This document shows positions 16,065-25,306 of a DNA stretch of 64,000 nucleotides, piece after piece. The stretch covers positions 62,001 through 126,000 of the forward strand of contig NZ_MTKN01000001.1 of assembly GCF_001975825.1 (NCBI RefSeq), given 5' to 3'. Origin of the DNA: [Flexibacter] sp. ATCC 35208 (GTDB taxonomy: Bacteria; Bacteroidota; Bacteroidia; Chitinophagales; Chitinophagaceae). The notes beneath the pieces are model-generated. The model was not told the origin of the DNA and did not search any database. It worked only from the letters and a program-made list of their open reading frames with translations. A program made the position numbers and the translations under genes. How positions within the stretch are numbered: the stretch's first letter is position 1; every line of letters starts with the position of its first letter.

Positions 16065-19000
16065 CTACAAATCCTTCCCATGACATTGCTTAAACTTCTT
16101 ACCACTTCCACAAGGACAAGGATCATTCCTTCCCACCTTAGGTCCCACCTTCACAGGATCCTGTTTCATCGGCTCTGCATTCGTAGCATACTCCTGCGCC
16201 TCATGACCATTGGTAGTTTCAAAATCCTGATGTGTCGCCTTCAGCTTACTCATATCAGTCTTCTGCTCACGTGCCTCCCTGATTGGCGGAGGTGCCTGCT
16301 GGCGCTGTTGCTGTTGTGCACGACCACCATCATCCTGCACAGGAATACCGCATTTACAAAGGAAAGATACAATCTCTTTACTTGTCTCAGCAGTCACCTC
16401 TTTAAACAGGTTAAACGCTTCGAACTTATAAATCAACAGTGGATCTTTCTGTTCCCACACTGCACTCTGTACGGATTGTTTCAGGTCATCCATCGCACGC
16501 AGGTGCTCTTTCCAGGCATCATCGATCAATGACAGGGTGATGTTACGTTCCAGTGAGTTGATCGTTTCATACCCATTGGTATCTACGACCTTCTGCAGGT
16601 TCGCCATTACATTCACACCTCTCTTCACGAAATCAGTAAATGGAATGGAGATATTCTCAACATGGTGGCCCTGTTCTTCATGGATCTGTTTGATCACAGG
16701 CAGTGTATTCTGTGCGATCTCCTGTACTTTGCGCTGGTAGTTTTCTTTCGCAGCGTGGTACAGTTTAGATGCCAGTTGGTTTACATCACCTTTCGTCAGC
16801 TCTTCCTGCGTTACATCGATATCGATCGCGAAGTTGAGGATGATATCCAGTTTCAGTGCTTCCAGGTCGCCGGTATCTTTATGAGTCGTTGCAAGGTTTT
16901 CAGCTACATCATAGAATGCATTGTCTACATCGATAGCCAGACGCTCACCAAACAAGGCGTGATTACGCTTCGCATAGATCACAGTACGTTGTTTGTTCAT
17001 CACGTCATCATATTCCAACAGACGCTTACGGATACCGAAGTTATTTTCTTCTACTTTTTTCTGTGCTCTTTCGATAGAACGGGTGATCATGCTATGCTGA
17101 ATCACTTCGCCTTCTTTATAACCCATACGGTCCATCAGACCAGCGATACGGTCAGAACCGAACATACGCATCAGGTCATCTTCCAGAGATACAAAGAACT
17201 GTGAAGTACCCGGATCTCCCTGACGACCGGCACGACCACGTAACTGACGGTCTACACGACGGCTTTCATGGCGTTCAGTACCGATGATAGCCAGACCACC
17301 TGCATCTTTCACACCGGGGCCGAGCTTGATATCCGTACCACGACCTGCCATGTTGGTAGCGATGGTCACAGCACCTTTCAGACCAGCTTCTGCTACGATT
17401 TGTGCTTCACGGGCGTGTTGTTTTGCGTTCAATACATTGTGTGGCACTTTATCGAAGGTGAGCATCTTACTCAGTAACTCGGATACTTCTACGGAGGTAG
17501 TACCTACCAGTACAGGGCGTCCTTCGTTCTGCAGTTTCTTTACTTCTTCGATGACTGCTCTGTATTTATCGCGTTTGGTTTTGTATACCAGATCCTCATT
17601 ATCCTTACGGGTAATAGGGAGGTTAGTTGGAATGGTAACAACATCCAGTTTGTAGATTTCCCAGAACTCACCTGCTTCTGTCACCGCTGTACCGGTCATA
17701 CCAGCCAGTTTGTGATACATACGGAAGTAGTTCTGCAGGGTAACGGTAGCGAATGTTTGCGTAGCAGCTTCCACTTTTACGTTTTCTTTCGCTTCGATTG
17801 CCTGGTGCAGACCGTCAGAATAACGGCGGCCATCCAGGATACGACCTGTTTGTTCATCTACGATCTTCACTTTTCCATCCATTACTACATACTCCACATC
17901 TTTATCGAAGAGGGTGTATGCTTTCAGTAATTGCTGTACGGAGTGGATACGATCAGATTTCTGTGCGAAGTCCTGCAGCAGGGCTTCTTTACGATGTAAT
18001 TTCTCATCAGCTGTCAGTTCCAGCTTTTCGAGATCAGCGATCTCAGAGCCGACATCGGGCATGATGAAGAAGTTTGGATCTTCACCGGATTGAGTGATCA
18101 GGTGAATACCTTTATCTGTCAGATCTACAGTGTTGTTCTTTTCGTCGATGCTGAAGTACAGTTCTTCATCTACCTTCGGCATTTCGCGCTGTTGGTCGGC
18201 GATGTAGTAGTTTTCAGCTTTCTGTAATAATACTTTGATACCTGGTTCGCTCAGATATTTGATCAGCGAGCTGCTTTTAGGCAAACCGCGCCATGCACGC
18301 ATCAGGGCCAGACCACCTGTTTTAGGATCGTCTTTACCTTCAGCAATCAGTTTCTTTGCTTCGAGCAGGTACTGGGAAGTAGCTGCGCGTTGTGCATCGA
18401 TCAGACGTTGGATGCGGGGTCTCAGTGCATGGAACTCCTGGTCGTCACCACGGGGAACCGGACCAGAGATGATGAGTGGGGTACGGGCGTCATCCACCAA
18501 TACGCTATCCACCTCATCCACCATGGCAAAGTGGTGCTTACGTTGCACCATTTCGTCTGGTGTATGCACCATGTTGTCACGCAGGTAGTCAAAACCAAAT
18601 TCGTTGTTAGTACCATAGGTAAGGTCAGCCAGGTAGGCGGCACGACGATCAGCAGTGTTTGGCTGGTGCTTGTCGATACAATCTACGGTGATATCCAGGA
18701 ATTCGAAGATAGGACCATTCCACTCAGAGTCACGACGAGCGAGGTAGTCGTTCACCGTTACGATGTGAACACCTTCGCCAGCCAATGCATTCAGATAAGC
18801 AGGCAGGGTAGATACGAGGGTTTTACCTTCACCCGTAGCCATTTCGGAGATCTTACCTTCATGGAGCACGATACCACCTATGAGCTGTACGTCATAATGA
18901 ACCATGTTCCAGGTTACCTGGCTACCAGCGGCAGTCCAGGTATTCTTCCACGTCACTTTGTCACCTTCAATGGTCAGGTAATCCTTTCTTACTGCCAGGT

Positions 19001-19409
19001 CCCGGTCCAGCGGAGTGGCGGTAGCAGTAATAGTAGGATTGTTGGTGAAGAGATATGCAGTTGCTTTTACCACCGCAAATGCTTCAGGCAAAATTTCCTT
19101 CAGTATTTCTTCGATTTGTTTATCTCTGTCTTTCTTCAGCTTATCCACTTCCTGATAGATGGTATCCTTAGCGGTTACTTCTTCAGTCTGTTCAGCCTCA
19201 GTCTGTTTCTCGGCAATTACTCCGTCAATCTTCGACAAATGGGCTTTGATCCGTTGGCGAAAATCCTGCGTTTTGTTACGCAGCTGGTCTACAGGCAGGG
19301 ATTGCAGTTTTTCATACTCCTCGTTGATCCTTTTCACTAAAGGCATGATCGTGTTGATGTCTCTCTCCGATTTATGCCCGCCAAAAAGTTTTGTTAAAAA
19401 ACCTAACAT
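16065..19409 (-). CDS. secA: Preprotein translocase ATPase SecA
   Basis: A 1114-residue SecA, longer than the E. coli protein (901) as in other Bacteroidota, partly through a charged insertion in the N-terminal region (about residues 60-110) and one in the first nucleotide domain. Walker A ATGEGKT is at 191-197, the DEAD-like DEVDSVLVDDARTP follows, GTTSVEVSELLS and NMAGRGTDIKLG mark the second nucleotide-binding domain, and GRAGRQGDPG is motif VI. The C-terminus is a SEC-C zinc motif (RNDPCPCGSGKKFKQCHG) that binds SecB or ribosomes. It drives protein export through SecYEG. Monocistronic. Confidence 0.98.
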   Translation of the reverse strand: MLGFLTKLFGGHKSERDINTIMPLVKRINEEYEKLQSLPVDQLRNKTQDFRQRIKAHLSKIDGVIAEKQTEAEQTEEVTAKDTIYQEVDKLKKDRDKQIEEILKEILPEAFAVVKATAYLFTNNPTITATATPLDRDLAVRKDYLTIEGDKVTWKNTWTAAGSQVTWNMVHYDVQLIGGIVLHEGKISEMATGEGKTLVSTLPAYLNALAGEGVHIVTVNDYLARRDSEWNGPIFEFLDITVDCIDKHQPNTADRRAAYLADLTYGTNNEFGFDYLRDNMVHTPDEMVQRKHHFAMVDEVDSVLVDDARTPLIISGPVPRGDDQEFHALRPRIQRLIDAQRAATSQYLLEAKKLIAEGKDDPKTGGLALMRAWRGLPKSSSLIKYLSEPGIKVLLQKAENYYIADQQREMPKVDEELYFSIDEKNNTVDLTDKGIHLITQSGEDPNFFIMPDVGSEIADLEKLELTADEKLHRKEALLQDFAQKSDRIHSVQQLLKAYTLFDKDVEYVVMDGKVKIVDEQTGRILDGRRYSDGLHQAIEAKENVKVEAATQTFATVTLQNYFRMYHKLAGMTGTAVTEAGEFWEIYKLDVVTIPTNLPITRKDNEDLVYKTKRDKYRAVIEEVKKLQNEGRPVLVGTTSVEVSELLSKMLTFDKVPHNVLNAKQHAREAQIVAEAGLKGAVTIATNMAGRGTDIKLGPGVKDAGGLAIIGTERHESRRVDRQLRGRAGRQGDPGTSQFFVSLEDDLMRMFGSDRIAGLMDRMGYKEGEVIQHSMITRSIERAQKKVEENNFGIRKRLLEYDDVMNKQRTVIYAKRNHALFGERLAIDVDNAFYDVAENLATTHKDTGDLEALKLDIILNFAIDIDVTQEELTKGDVNQLASKLYHAAKENYQRKVQEIAQNTLPVIKQIHEEQGHHVENISIPFTDFVKRGVNVMANLQKVVDTNGYETINSLERNITLSLIDDAWKEHLRAMDDLKQSVQSAVWEQKDPLLIYKFEAFNLFKEVTAETSKEIVSFLCKCGIPVQDDGGRAQQQQRQQAPPPIREAREQKTDMSKLKATHQDFETTNGHEAQEYATNAEPMKQDPVKVGPKVGRNDPCPCGSGKKFKQCHGKDL

Positions 19410-19626
19410 GTCTAGTTTATTACGAATGATTGTTAAAATAGTTGTAGGGCCATAGGATACCTATGTTCCATTTCTGTTTCCTTACCCAAATATTATGCTT
19501 GGAAAGCAACCGGTGACAAGGTGTCAGCTATCCGGGTTTCGCGCAAGGCCCGTAAAATTAGGAATTATTTGCACATAGTGAAGCTGTAATGCCGTAGGAT
19601 GACAGTTAAACCAGAAAAAATAAATT

Positions 19627-20250
19627 TTAATCCCACCAGAGGTACAAAGTCTTTGTGTCTTTCAGCTCCTGGACGAGATCTTCCACGTTTCCAATCCCTT
19701 CCTCTGCTATATCCGGGCAAAAATTATGTATTTCCCTGGCAAAGGCTTCGAGGTCTGCGGGTGGAATATGCTCTATTCTGGCTTCAAACCAGTCGTTGCC
19801 TGCGCCAAGAATCTCCAGGGAGTATCGGTTATGCCAGTCGTGCAGTCTGAACAATAAGCTGTCATTGGAGATGTCATAATTAGGAGCAGCCGTGGATTTT
19901 AACCGGATAATGTCAAACTGATCATTGGATTTGATCACGGCATATTGATCAGGAAGGTTCCCATAATTTTCTTCAGATTTAAAGAGAAGATAACCGGCAG
20001 ACCTTAGTTTTTTGCGGATCTGCTCGTACTTCTCTGGCTTTGGGTTATACTCAAACTCTATCCCTGCATCTTCTCCAAGGGAATGTAATGGTACCGTAGT
20101 GAGTGTCCGGATGGCGGAAATAGCGCTCCGGTCAAAATGCAGGGAATCCGCCAAAACACGATCCTGTTCACTGATAGGTACCTCTTTCCCAAAGTTGGTG
20201 CAGGAAAAAAGGAGGGTGACAGCCGCAAAGGATAAAAGAACCTTGCTCAT
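19627..20250 (-). CDS. Lipoprotein of unknown function
   Basis: A protein of about 207 residues. The ATG at 20250 is chosen because it begins a lipoprotein signal, MSKVLLSFAAVTLLFSC, with the lipobox cysteine at residue 17; a longer in-frame start at 20301 would bury it. The mature part has no motif I recognise. It ends with an aromatic WWD. It lies upstream of secA in the same direction, 217 bp away, and no co-transcription is indicated. Confidence 0.75.
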   Translation of the reverse strand: MSKVLLSFAAVTLLFSCTNFGKEVPISEQDRVLADSLHFDRSAISAIRTLTTVPLHSLGEDAGIEFEYNPKPEKYEQIRKKLRSAGYLLFKSEENYGNLPDQYAVIKSNDQFDIIRLKSTAAPNYDISNDSLLFRLHDWHNRYSLEILGAGNDWFEARIEHIPPADLEAFAREIHNFCPDIAEEGIGNVEDLVQELKDTKTLYLWWD

Positions 20251-20875
20251 AGGTATTATTATAATAGTTCTCAATGTACAAAAATGAGTATAACCAGACA
20301 ACCCTGGATCGAAATTGCATTATTAAAATGATTGATAATCAATGTTTTAAGCAAATAATTGACCTGGTTGCTGTACTCAAAAACATATTTTATACCACCA
20401 TATAATCAATTCCTTCATCTATATCGTTCTGGTTTCAATTAGGATAAGCCGTAAAAAGTACACTTTAAAAAAAAGATATTATTAACGACCGTTTAACACC
20501 TTCATTTGTTACAACAGTCTACCTTTACATTATTAGGGTTTTCATAGGATAGTAAAACAAGAGCCGGATAGTCTTATCAGGCTCTTTATTTTTATATAAA
20601 CATTTGTTTGTTAATTAATTCTATACTTCCTGCTCATATTTTTCTTTCATTTTTACTATAATACTTTTATAATACAAGTAGACTATTGAGTCAATAAAAA
20701 TTCTCCTATTTCAGGCGATTAAGAAATTTCATATAGAAATTTCCCCGGAGTTTTCTACATTTAAAAGCTGTGAAGCAACGACGTTATGAGATAATATCAC
20801 GTGCACAAATCCCCCGTTTCATGCTGCGGGAAGAGAAAAACAAAACCTATCATAAAGAACAAAAAGTATTTGCCA
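20251..20875. other. Long gene-free region upstream of the sugar-oxidation cluster
   Basis: About 625 bp, AT-rich. It holds a TACCTTTA at 20520-20527 (near match to a -7 element, -33 unclear) followed 32 bp later by a terminator-like hairpin at 20559-20586. The remainder up to the ATG at 20876 shows no gene. Confidence 0.4.
20559..20586 (+). terminator. Stand-alone terminator hairpin in a leader region
   Basis: AAGAGCCGGATA (20559-20570), loop GTC, TTATCAGGCTCTT (20574-20586) with one mismatch, followed by TATTTTTATAT. No gene ends nearby on the plus strand, so it is either an attenuator of the downstream operon or the end of a small RNA. Confidence 0.65.
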
Positions 20876-22039
20876 ATGAACCGTAAGTTAAGAATGGGAA
20901 TGATTGGGGGCGGTAAGAATGCCTTCATCGGTGCTATTCATAGAATTGCAGCGAACATGGATGGACTGATTGAATTGAAAGCAGGTGCTTTCAGCTCTGA
21001 CCCGGAGCTTTCTAAAGCCTCTGGCGAAATGTTGTTCCTCCACCCTGACAGGACCTATCCTGACTATAAGACGATGCTGGAGGCAGAAGCGAACAAACCG
21101 GCTGATGAAAAACTGGATTTTATTGCCATTGTTACGCCCAATCACGTGCACTTTGAACCAGCTATGCTCGCGCTGGAAAAAGGTTTCCATGTAGCCATCG
21201 ACAAACCCATCACATTTACCCTCGAAGAAGCCAAACAACTGAAAGCAAAGGTGGAAGCTACCGGCCTCTCCCTACTACTCACCCACACTTATACTGGTTA
21301 CCCAATGGTAAAGCAGGCGAAGCAAATGGTGAAAAACGGTGTATTTGGCAAGATCAGAAAGGTCTATGTTGAATATCCACAGGGTTGGCTCAGCACTTTC
21401 TCTGAAAAAGATAGTAAAGGCGCTGCCTGGCGTACAGACCCCAGCCGCTCTGGTAAAGCAGGTTGTATGGGCGATATCGGTACCCACGCTGCCAATCTGG
21501 CCGAGTATATCAGTGGGTTGAAAATAGACAAACTGTGTGCAGATCTCAATATCGTAGTTCCCGGTCGTGCACTGGATGACGACGGTGGTGTGCTGCTGAA
21601 ATTCGATAATGGTGCTTCTGGTGTGCTCATTGCCTCTCAGGTAGCGGCTGGTGAAGAAAACAATCTCACCATCCGGGTATATGGTGAAAAAGGCGGCATC
21701 GAATGGTCACAGATGGAACCCAATACCCTGCTGGTAAAATGGCTGGATAAACCTACTGAAATTTATCGCGCCGGTAATAACTATGGTGTCCTGCAAAGTA
21801 GTTATGCCATCCACAATACCCGCACTCCCGGCGGCCATCCGGAAGGTTATCTCGAAGCCTTTGGCAACCTGTATCGCAACTTCGCACTCACGCTGCAGGC
21901 TAAATTAAATGGTGAAACACCTGCCCCTGAAGCACTCGATTTCCCGGGTGTGGATGATGGCGTAAGAGGCATGGCCTTCATTGAGAACGTCGTGAAATCA
22001 GGACAGAGCAACGAAAAATGGACAAAATTTGAAATCTGA
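20876..22039 (+). CDS. Gfo/Idh/MocA family sugar oxidoreductase
   Basis: A 387-residue NAD(P)-dependent dehydrogenase. ATG 20876 is preferred over 20801 because the Rossmann motif MGMIGGGKNAFIGAIHR starts at once. The cofactor region includes VTPNHVHFEPA and the family lysine in VAIDKPITFTLEEAK (E-K-P is replaced by D-K-P). The catalytic-site motif GDIGTHAANLAEY lies near residue 200. Members oxidise the 3-hydroxyl of sugars and glycosides or reduce the keto group back. The TIM-barrel gene begins 6 bp downstream, and DUF1080 and ThuA genes follow, which fits a 3-keto-sugar pathway. Confidence 0.92.
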   Translation: MNRKLRMGMIGGGKNAFIGAIHRIAANMDGLIELKAGAFSSDPELSKASGEMLFLHPDRTYPDYKTMLEAEANKPADEKLDFIAIVTPNHVHFEPAMLALEKGFHVAIDKPITFTLEEAKQLKAKVEATGLSLLLTHTYTGYPMVKQAKQMVKNGVFGKIRKVYVEYPQGWLSTFSEKDSKGAAWRTDPSRSGKAGCMGDIGTHAANLAEYISGLKIDKLCADLNIVVPGRALDDDGGVLLKFDNGASGVLIASQVAAGEENNLTIRVYGEKGGIEWSQMEPNTLLVKWLDKPTEIYRAGNNYGVLQSSYAIHNTRTPGGHPEGYLEAFGNLYRNFALTLQAKLNGETPAPEALDFPGVDDGVRGMAFIENVVKSGQSNEKWTKFEI

Positions 22040-22045
22040 TCTATT

Positions 22046-23101
22046 ATGAAAACTATCAAAGGACCCGGTATATTTCTGGCGCAGTTCCTGGGTGACACTG
22101 CCCCTTTCAATTCATTGGAGAGCATCTGTAAATGGGCGGCAGGCTTAGGTTTTAAAGGCGTGCAGATCCCTACTTCCGATCCAAATATCTTCGATCTGCA
22201 AAAGGCTGCTGAAAGCAAAACTTATGCTGATGATATCAAAGGATTAGTGCAATCCACCGGTTTGGAAATCACTGAACTCTCCACTCACCTGCAGGGACAA
22301 CTGGTAGCTGTGCATCCTGCATTCAGCGATCTGTTCGATGCATTTGCGCCTGCTGATAAAAGAGGTAAACCTGCTGCACGTACCGAATGGGCGGTGCAGC
22401 AACTGAAATATGCTGCAAAAGCAAGTCGTAACCTGGGCCTCGATGCGCATGCTACTTTCAGTGGTGCATTGCTCTGGCATACAGTGTATCCATGGCCACA
22501 GCGCCCTGCTGGACTTGTAGAAACCGGGTTTAAAGAACTGGCGAACCGTTGGTTGCCGATCCTCAATGAATTTGAAGAGAATGGTGTAGACCTCTGTTAT
22601 GAAATTCACCCGGGTGAAGATCTGCATGATGGCGCTACTTACGAACGTTTCCTGGAAGCGACCGGCAATCATAAACGTGCCTGCCTGCTGTACGATCCAA
22701 GTCATTTTGTATTACAATGTCTTGACTACCTGGAATATATCGACATCTATCATGAGAAGATCAAAATGTTCCATGTAAAAGATGCAGAATTCAATCCTAC
22801 CGGCCGTTCCGGTGTATATGGCGGTTACCAGGGTTGGGTAGATCGTCCGGGTAGATTCCGTTCTCTGGGTGATGGCCAGGTTGATTTTAAAGCCGTGTTT
22901 AGTAAGCTCACGCAATATGATTTTTCAGGTTGGGCGGTGATGGAATGGGAGTGCTGCCTGAAGCATCCGGAAGAAGGTGCGAAAGAAGGTGCACCGTTCA
23001 TCAAAGATCATATTATTCGTGTGACAGAAAAGGCGTTCGACGATTTTGCCAGTGCAGGCGCGGACGAAAGTCTGAACAGAAAGGTACTCGGTCTGGAATA
23101 A
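22046..23101 (+). CDS. Sugar phosphate isomerase/epimerase (xylose-isomerase-like TIM barrel)
   Basis: A 351-residue AP-endonuclease-2/xylose-isomerase-like barrel. Metal and substrate-binding words are ELSTHLQGQLVAVHP, CYEIHPGEDLHDG, YDPSHFVLQ, MFHVKDAEF and the final WAVMEWECC. Such proteins act as isomerases, epimerases or, as shown in 3-keto-glycoside pathways, as lyases or epimerases acting with Gfo/Idh dehydrogenases. The gene starts 6 bp after the dehydrogenase gene and is surely co-transcribed. Substrate unknown. Confidence 0.88.
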   Translation: MKTIKGPGIFLAQFLGDTAPFNSLESICKWAAGLGFKGVQIPTSDPNIFDLQKAAESKTYADDIKGLVQSTGLEITELSTHLQGQLVAVHPAFSDLFDAFAPADKRGKPAARTEWAVQQLKYAAKASRNLGLDAHATFSGALLWHTVYPWPQRPAGLVETGFKELANRWLPILNEFEENGVDLCYEIHPGEDLHDGATYERFLEATGNHKRACLLYDPSHFVLQCLDYLEYIDIYHEKIKMFHVKDAEFNPTGRSGVYGGYQGWVDRPGRFRSLGDGQVDFKAVFSKLTQYDFSGWAVMEWECCLKHPEEGAKEGAPFIKDHIIRVTEKAFDDFASAGADESLNRKVLGLE

Positions 23102-23193
23102 GGTGCTTTTCATCATAATTATCGTATTTAAATTATAAGGTTGCTTATATTACACAATCTGTATTTGTCATAATCTGAAATAGGACTTATAAA

Positions 23194-23619
23194 ATGGAAT
23201 CTAAAATGAGAATGCGTTATCTGGCACCATTCGTATTAAGTGCATTTTTCTTAGCCTCATGTGGTGGCAGCGGTAACAGCAGCGAAAAGAAAGACACATC
23301 AACAAGCAGCAGCGAAGCGCCTGTTGATAACTCAATGGTAAAGCAAGGTGCGGCGGAAGCAGCAGCTTCGAAAGGCGCGGGTCTGATTGCACAGTCGGAC
23401 TGTCTGACATGCCACAAAGTAGATATGAAAGTGGTAGGCCCTGCTTACAAAGAAGTAGCTGCCAAATATGAAGCCTCTGAGGCAAACATCGAAATGCTGG
23501 CTGACAAAATCATCTCTGGTGGTAGTGGTCATTGGGGCGAAATTCCTATGCAGGCACACCCTAATGTATCGAAAGACGACGCCAAAGAAATGGTGAAATA
23601 CATTCTGGCTTTAAAGTAG
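23194..23619 (+). CDS. c-type cytochrome lipoprotein
   Basis: A 141-residue protein with a lipoprotein signal (FVLSAFFLASCGGSG) and a low-complexity serine-rich linker. One heme-binding CLTCH motif is at about residue 70, and the distal methionine ligand is in EIPMQAHP near the end, the layout of cytochrome c-551/552. It is likely the electron acceptor for a periplasmic sugar dehydrogenase. The same domain is fused into the protein at 25307-28702. An in-frame ATG at 23206 is an alternative start. Confidence 0.9.
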   Translation: MESKMRMRYLAPFVLSAFFLASCGGSGNSSEKKDTSTSSSEAPVDNSMVKQGAAEAAASKGAGLIAQSDCLTCHKVDMKVVGPAYKEVAAKYEASEANIEMLADKIISGGSGHWGEIPMQAHPNVSKDDAKEMVKYILALK

Positions 23620-23777
23620 TCAAATAATTATCCGTAGCGGATTATGGATGCAATAATTTACGGGTCTCAACTATGTCATTCTGTGGGTGAACTGCGGAAC
23701 CATTGTATAGCACGTATATTGATTCTTTCGTAATCCGCTTTGCTAAAATTCCAAACCCAAACAAATCCATTAATCAT

Positions 23778-24482
23778 ATGAAATTGCTCATTCCCGTTTT
23801 GGCGCTCAGTCTCTCGTCGGCCGCTGTTTTCGCGCAACAACCCAACACTTTAACTGCAAAAGAACAAAAGGACGGCTGGAAATTATTATTTGATGGCAAA
23901 ACGACTACAGGCTGGCACTCTTATCTGCAATCCACTGCTACTGACAGGTGGAAGGTAACTGATGGCGCATTTGTACTCGATACTGCTGTGAAGAAAGGTG
24001 GTGGCGACCTCGTTACTAACGATGAATATGAAAACTACGATTTTACCTACGAATGGAAGATCTCTGAAGGTGGCAACAGTGGCCTGATCTTCAGCGTTCA
24101 TGAAGATCCAAAATACGGTGCTACTTATCTGACAGGTGCTGAAATGCAGGTGCTGGACGATGCCCGTCATCCGGATGGAAAATATCCTAAACATAATTCC
24201 GGCGATCTGTATGATTTGAAAAAATCAACAAAGGACGCCGCAAAACCAGTAGGAGAGTGGAACAAAGCACGCATCCTGAAAAAGGACGGTCATCTCACCT
24301 TCTGGCTCAATGGCACCAAAACCATTGAAACCACTATTGGCAGCGATGAATGGAAGGAGCTGTTAGCGAATAGTAAGTTTAAAACCTGGGAAGGTTTTAT
24401 GAAATATGCGAAAGGTCACATCGCCCTGCAGGATCATGGCAATGTAGTGAGCTACCGCAGTCTCAAGATCAAAACACTCTAA
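23778..24482 (+). CDS. DUF1080 (3-keto-disaccharide hydrolase-like) secreted protein
   Basis: A protein of about 234 residues. ATG 23778 starts a signal peptide (MKLLIPVLALSLSSAAVFAQ), whereas 23703 would put a long non-signal stretch in front. The single DUF1080 domain shows GWKLLFDGKTTTGWHSY, ENYDFTYEWKISEGGNSG and the end motif IALQDHGNVVSYRSLKIK. DUF1080 proteins are concanavalin-like beta sandwiches; some act on 3-keto-glycosides. The stop codon overlaps the ThuA start (TAATG). It is a paralogue of the double-domain protein at 50556-51926. Confidence 0.9.
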   Translation: MKLLIPVLALSLSSAAVFAQQPNTLTAKEQKDGWKLLFDGKTTTGWHSYLQSTATDRWKVTDGAFVLDTAVKKGGGDLVTNDEYENYDFTYEWKISEGGNSGLIFSVHEDPKYGATYLTGAEMQVLDDARHPDGKYPKHNSGDLYDLKKSTKDAAKPVGEWNKARILKKDGHLTFWLNGTKTIETTIGSDEWKELLANSKFKTWEGFMKYAKGHIALQDHGNVVSYRSLKIKTL

Positions 24483-25255
24483 TGAATATGAAAAAGCTGT
24501 TTGTTGGCATTGTATGTGCCACCGCACTGTTGATGTTGTATCCCATGGCCCGGTTGATAGCCGCGGATCGTCCACGCCTGCTGGTTTTTTCTAAAACGAT
24601 GGGCTTTCGTCATGATTGTATTCCTGTTGCTAAAGTAGCTTTCATCAAGCTGGGCCAGGAAAATGGATTTGATGTGGACACCACGGAAGACGCCAGTGCA
24701 TTTGAATACAAGAATCTAAAGAAGTATGCGGCGGTGTTGTTTTTAAATACGACAGGCAATGTCCTGGACGACAAACAACAGGCTGCTATGGAAAAGTATA
24801 TTCACAAAGGCGGTGGTTTCATGGGTATTCATGCTGCAACTGATACGGAGTATGACTGGCCATGGTACAATAAGCTGGTAGGGGCCTGGTTCACCAGCCA
24901 TCCGGCACAACAGCAGGCTACCCTGCAGGTAGTAGACAAGAATAACGATGCCACCCGTCACCTGGGCGATAAATGGTCCAGATGGGATGAGTGGTACAAT
25001 TTCAAAGACCTGAACCCCGATGTACATGTGCTCATCAAAATAGATGAGAGCAGTTATGAAGGTGGTAAGAACGGCGATAACCACCCCATGGCATGGTATC
25101 ATGACTTCGATGGAGGCAGAGCTTTTTATACAGAGCTGGGGCATACCAAAGACTCGTATAGCGATAAGACGTACATGCGGCATGTACTGGGTGGACTCAG
25201 ATATGTGATGGGCTTGAAAGCAGCTACCGCCAGCACAGCAGGAACCTTTTACTAA
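24482..25255 (+). CDS. ThuA-like domain protein, exported
   Basis: A 257-residue protein with an N-terminal hydrophobic signal and a ThuA (trehalose-utilization-like, glutamine amidotransferase fold) domain: LLVFSKTMGFRHDCIP, YAAVLFLNTTGNVLD, GGGFMGIHAATDTEYDWPWY and WYHDFDGGRAFYTELGH. ThuA proteins take part in disaccharide use with 3-keto intermediates. It overlaps the DUF1080 stop by one base. The domain is closely similar to the N-terminal domain of the next protein, so this is a tandem paralogue. Confidence 0.9.
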   Translation: MNMKKLFVGIVCATALLMLYPMARLIAADRPRLLVFSKTMGFRHDCIPVAKVAFIKLGQENGFDVDTTEDASAFEYKNLKKYAAVLFLNTTGNVLDDKQQAAMEKYIHKGGGFMGIHAATDTEYDWPWYNKLVGAWFTSHPAQQQATLQVVDKNNDATRHLGDKWSRWDEWYNFKDLNPDVHVLIKIDESSYEGGKNGDNHPMAWYHDFDGGRAFYTELGHTKDSYSDKTYMRHVLGGLRYVMGLKAATASTAGTFY

Positions 25256-25263
25256 TCATATAG

Positions 25264-25288
25264 AAAGCCCCCTGGAAATGGGGGCTTT
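25264..25288 (+). terminator. Terminator between the ThuA gene and the multidomain dehydrogenase gene
   Basis: AAAGCCCCC (25264-25272), 7-nt loop, GGGGGCTTT (25280-25288) and further Ts. It lies only 9 bp after the ThuA stop and 19 bp before the next start, so the big gene needs read-through or is expressed at a lower level. Confidence 0.88.
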
Positions 25289-25306
25289 TTCACGAAAACA
25301 ACTATC

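Noticed and set aside
18390-19340. Long antisense open frame (about 316 codons) opposite secA
   Set aside because: secA is certain on the other strand; the antisense product is low in recognisable motifs and rich in His, Cys and Tyr as expected for a shadow.
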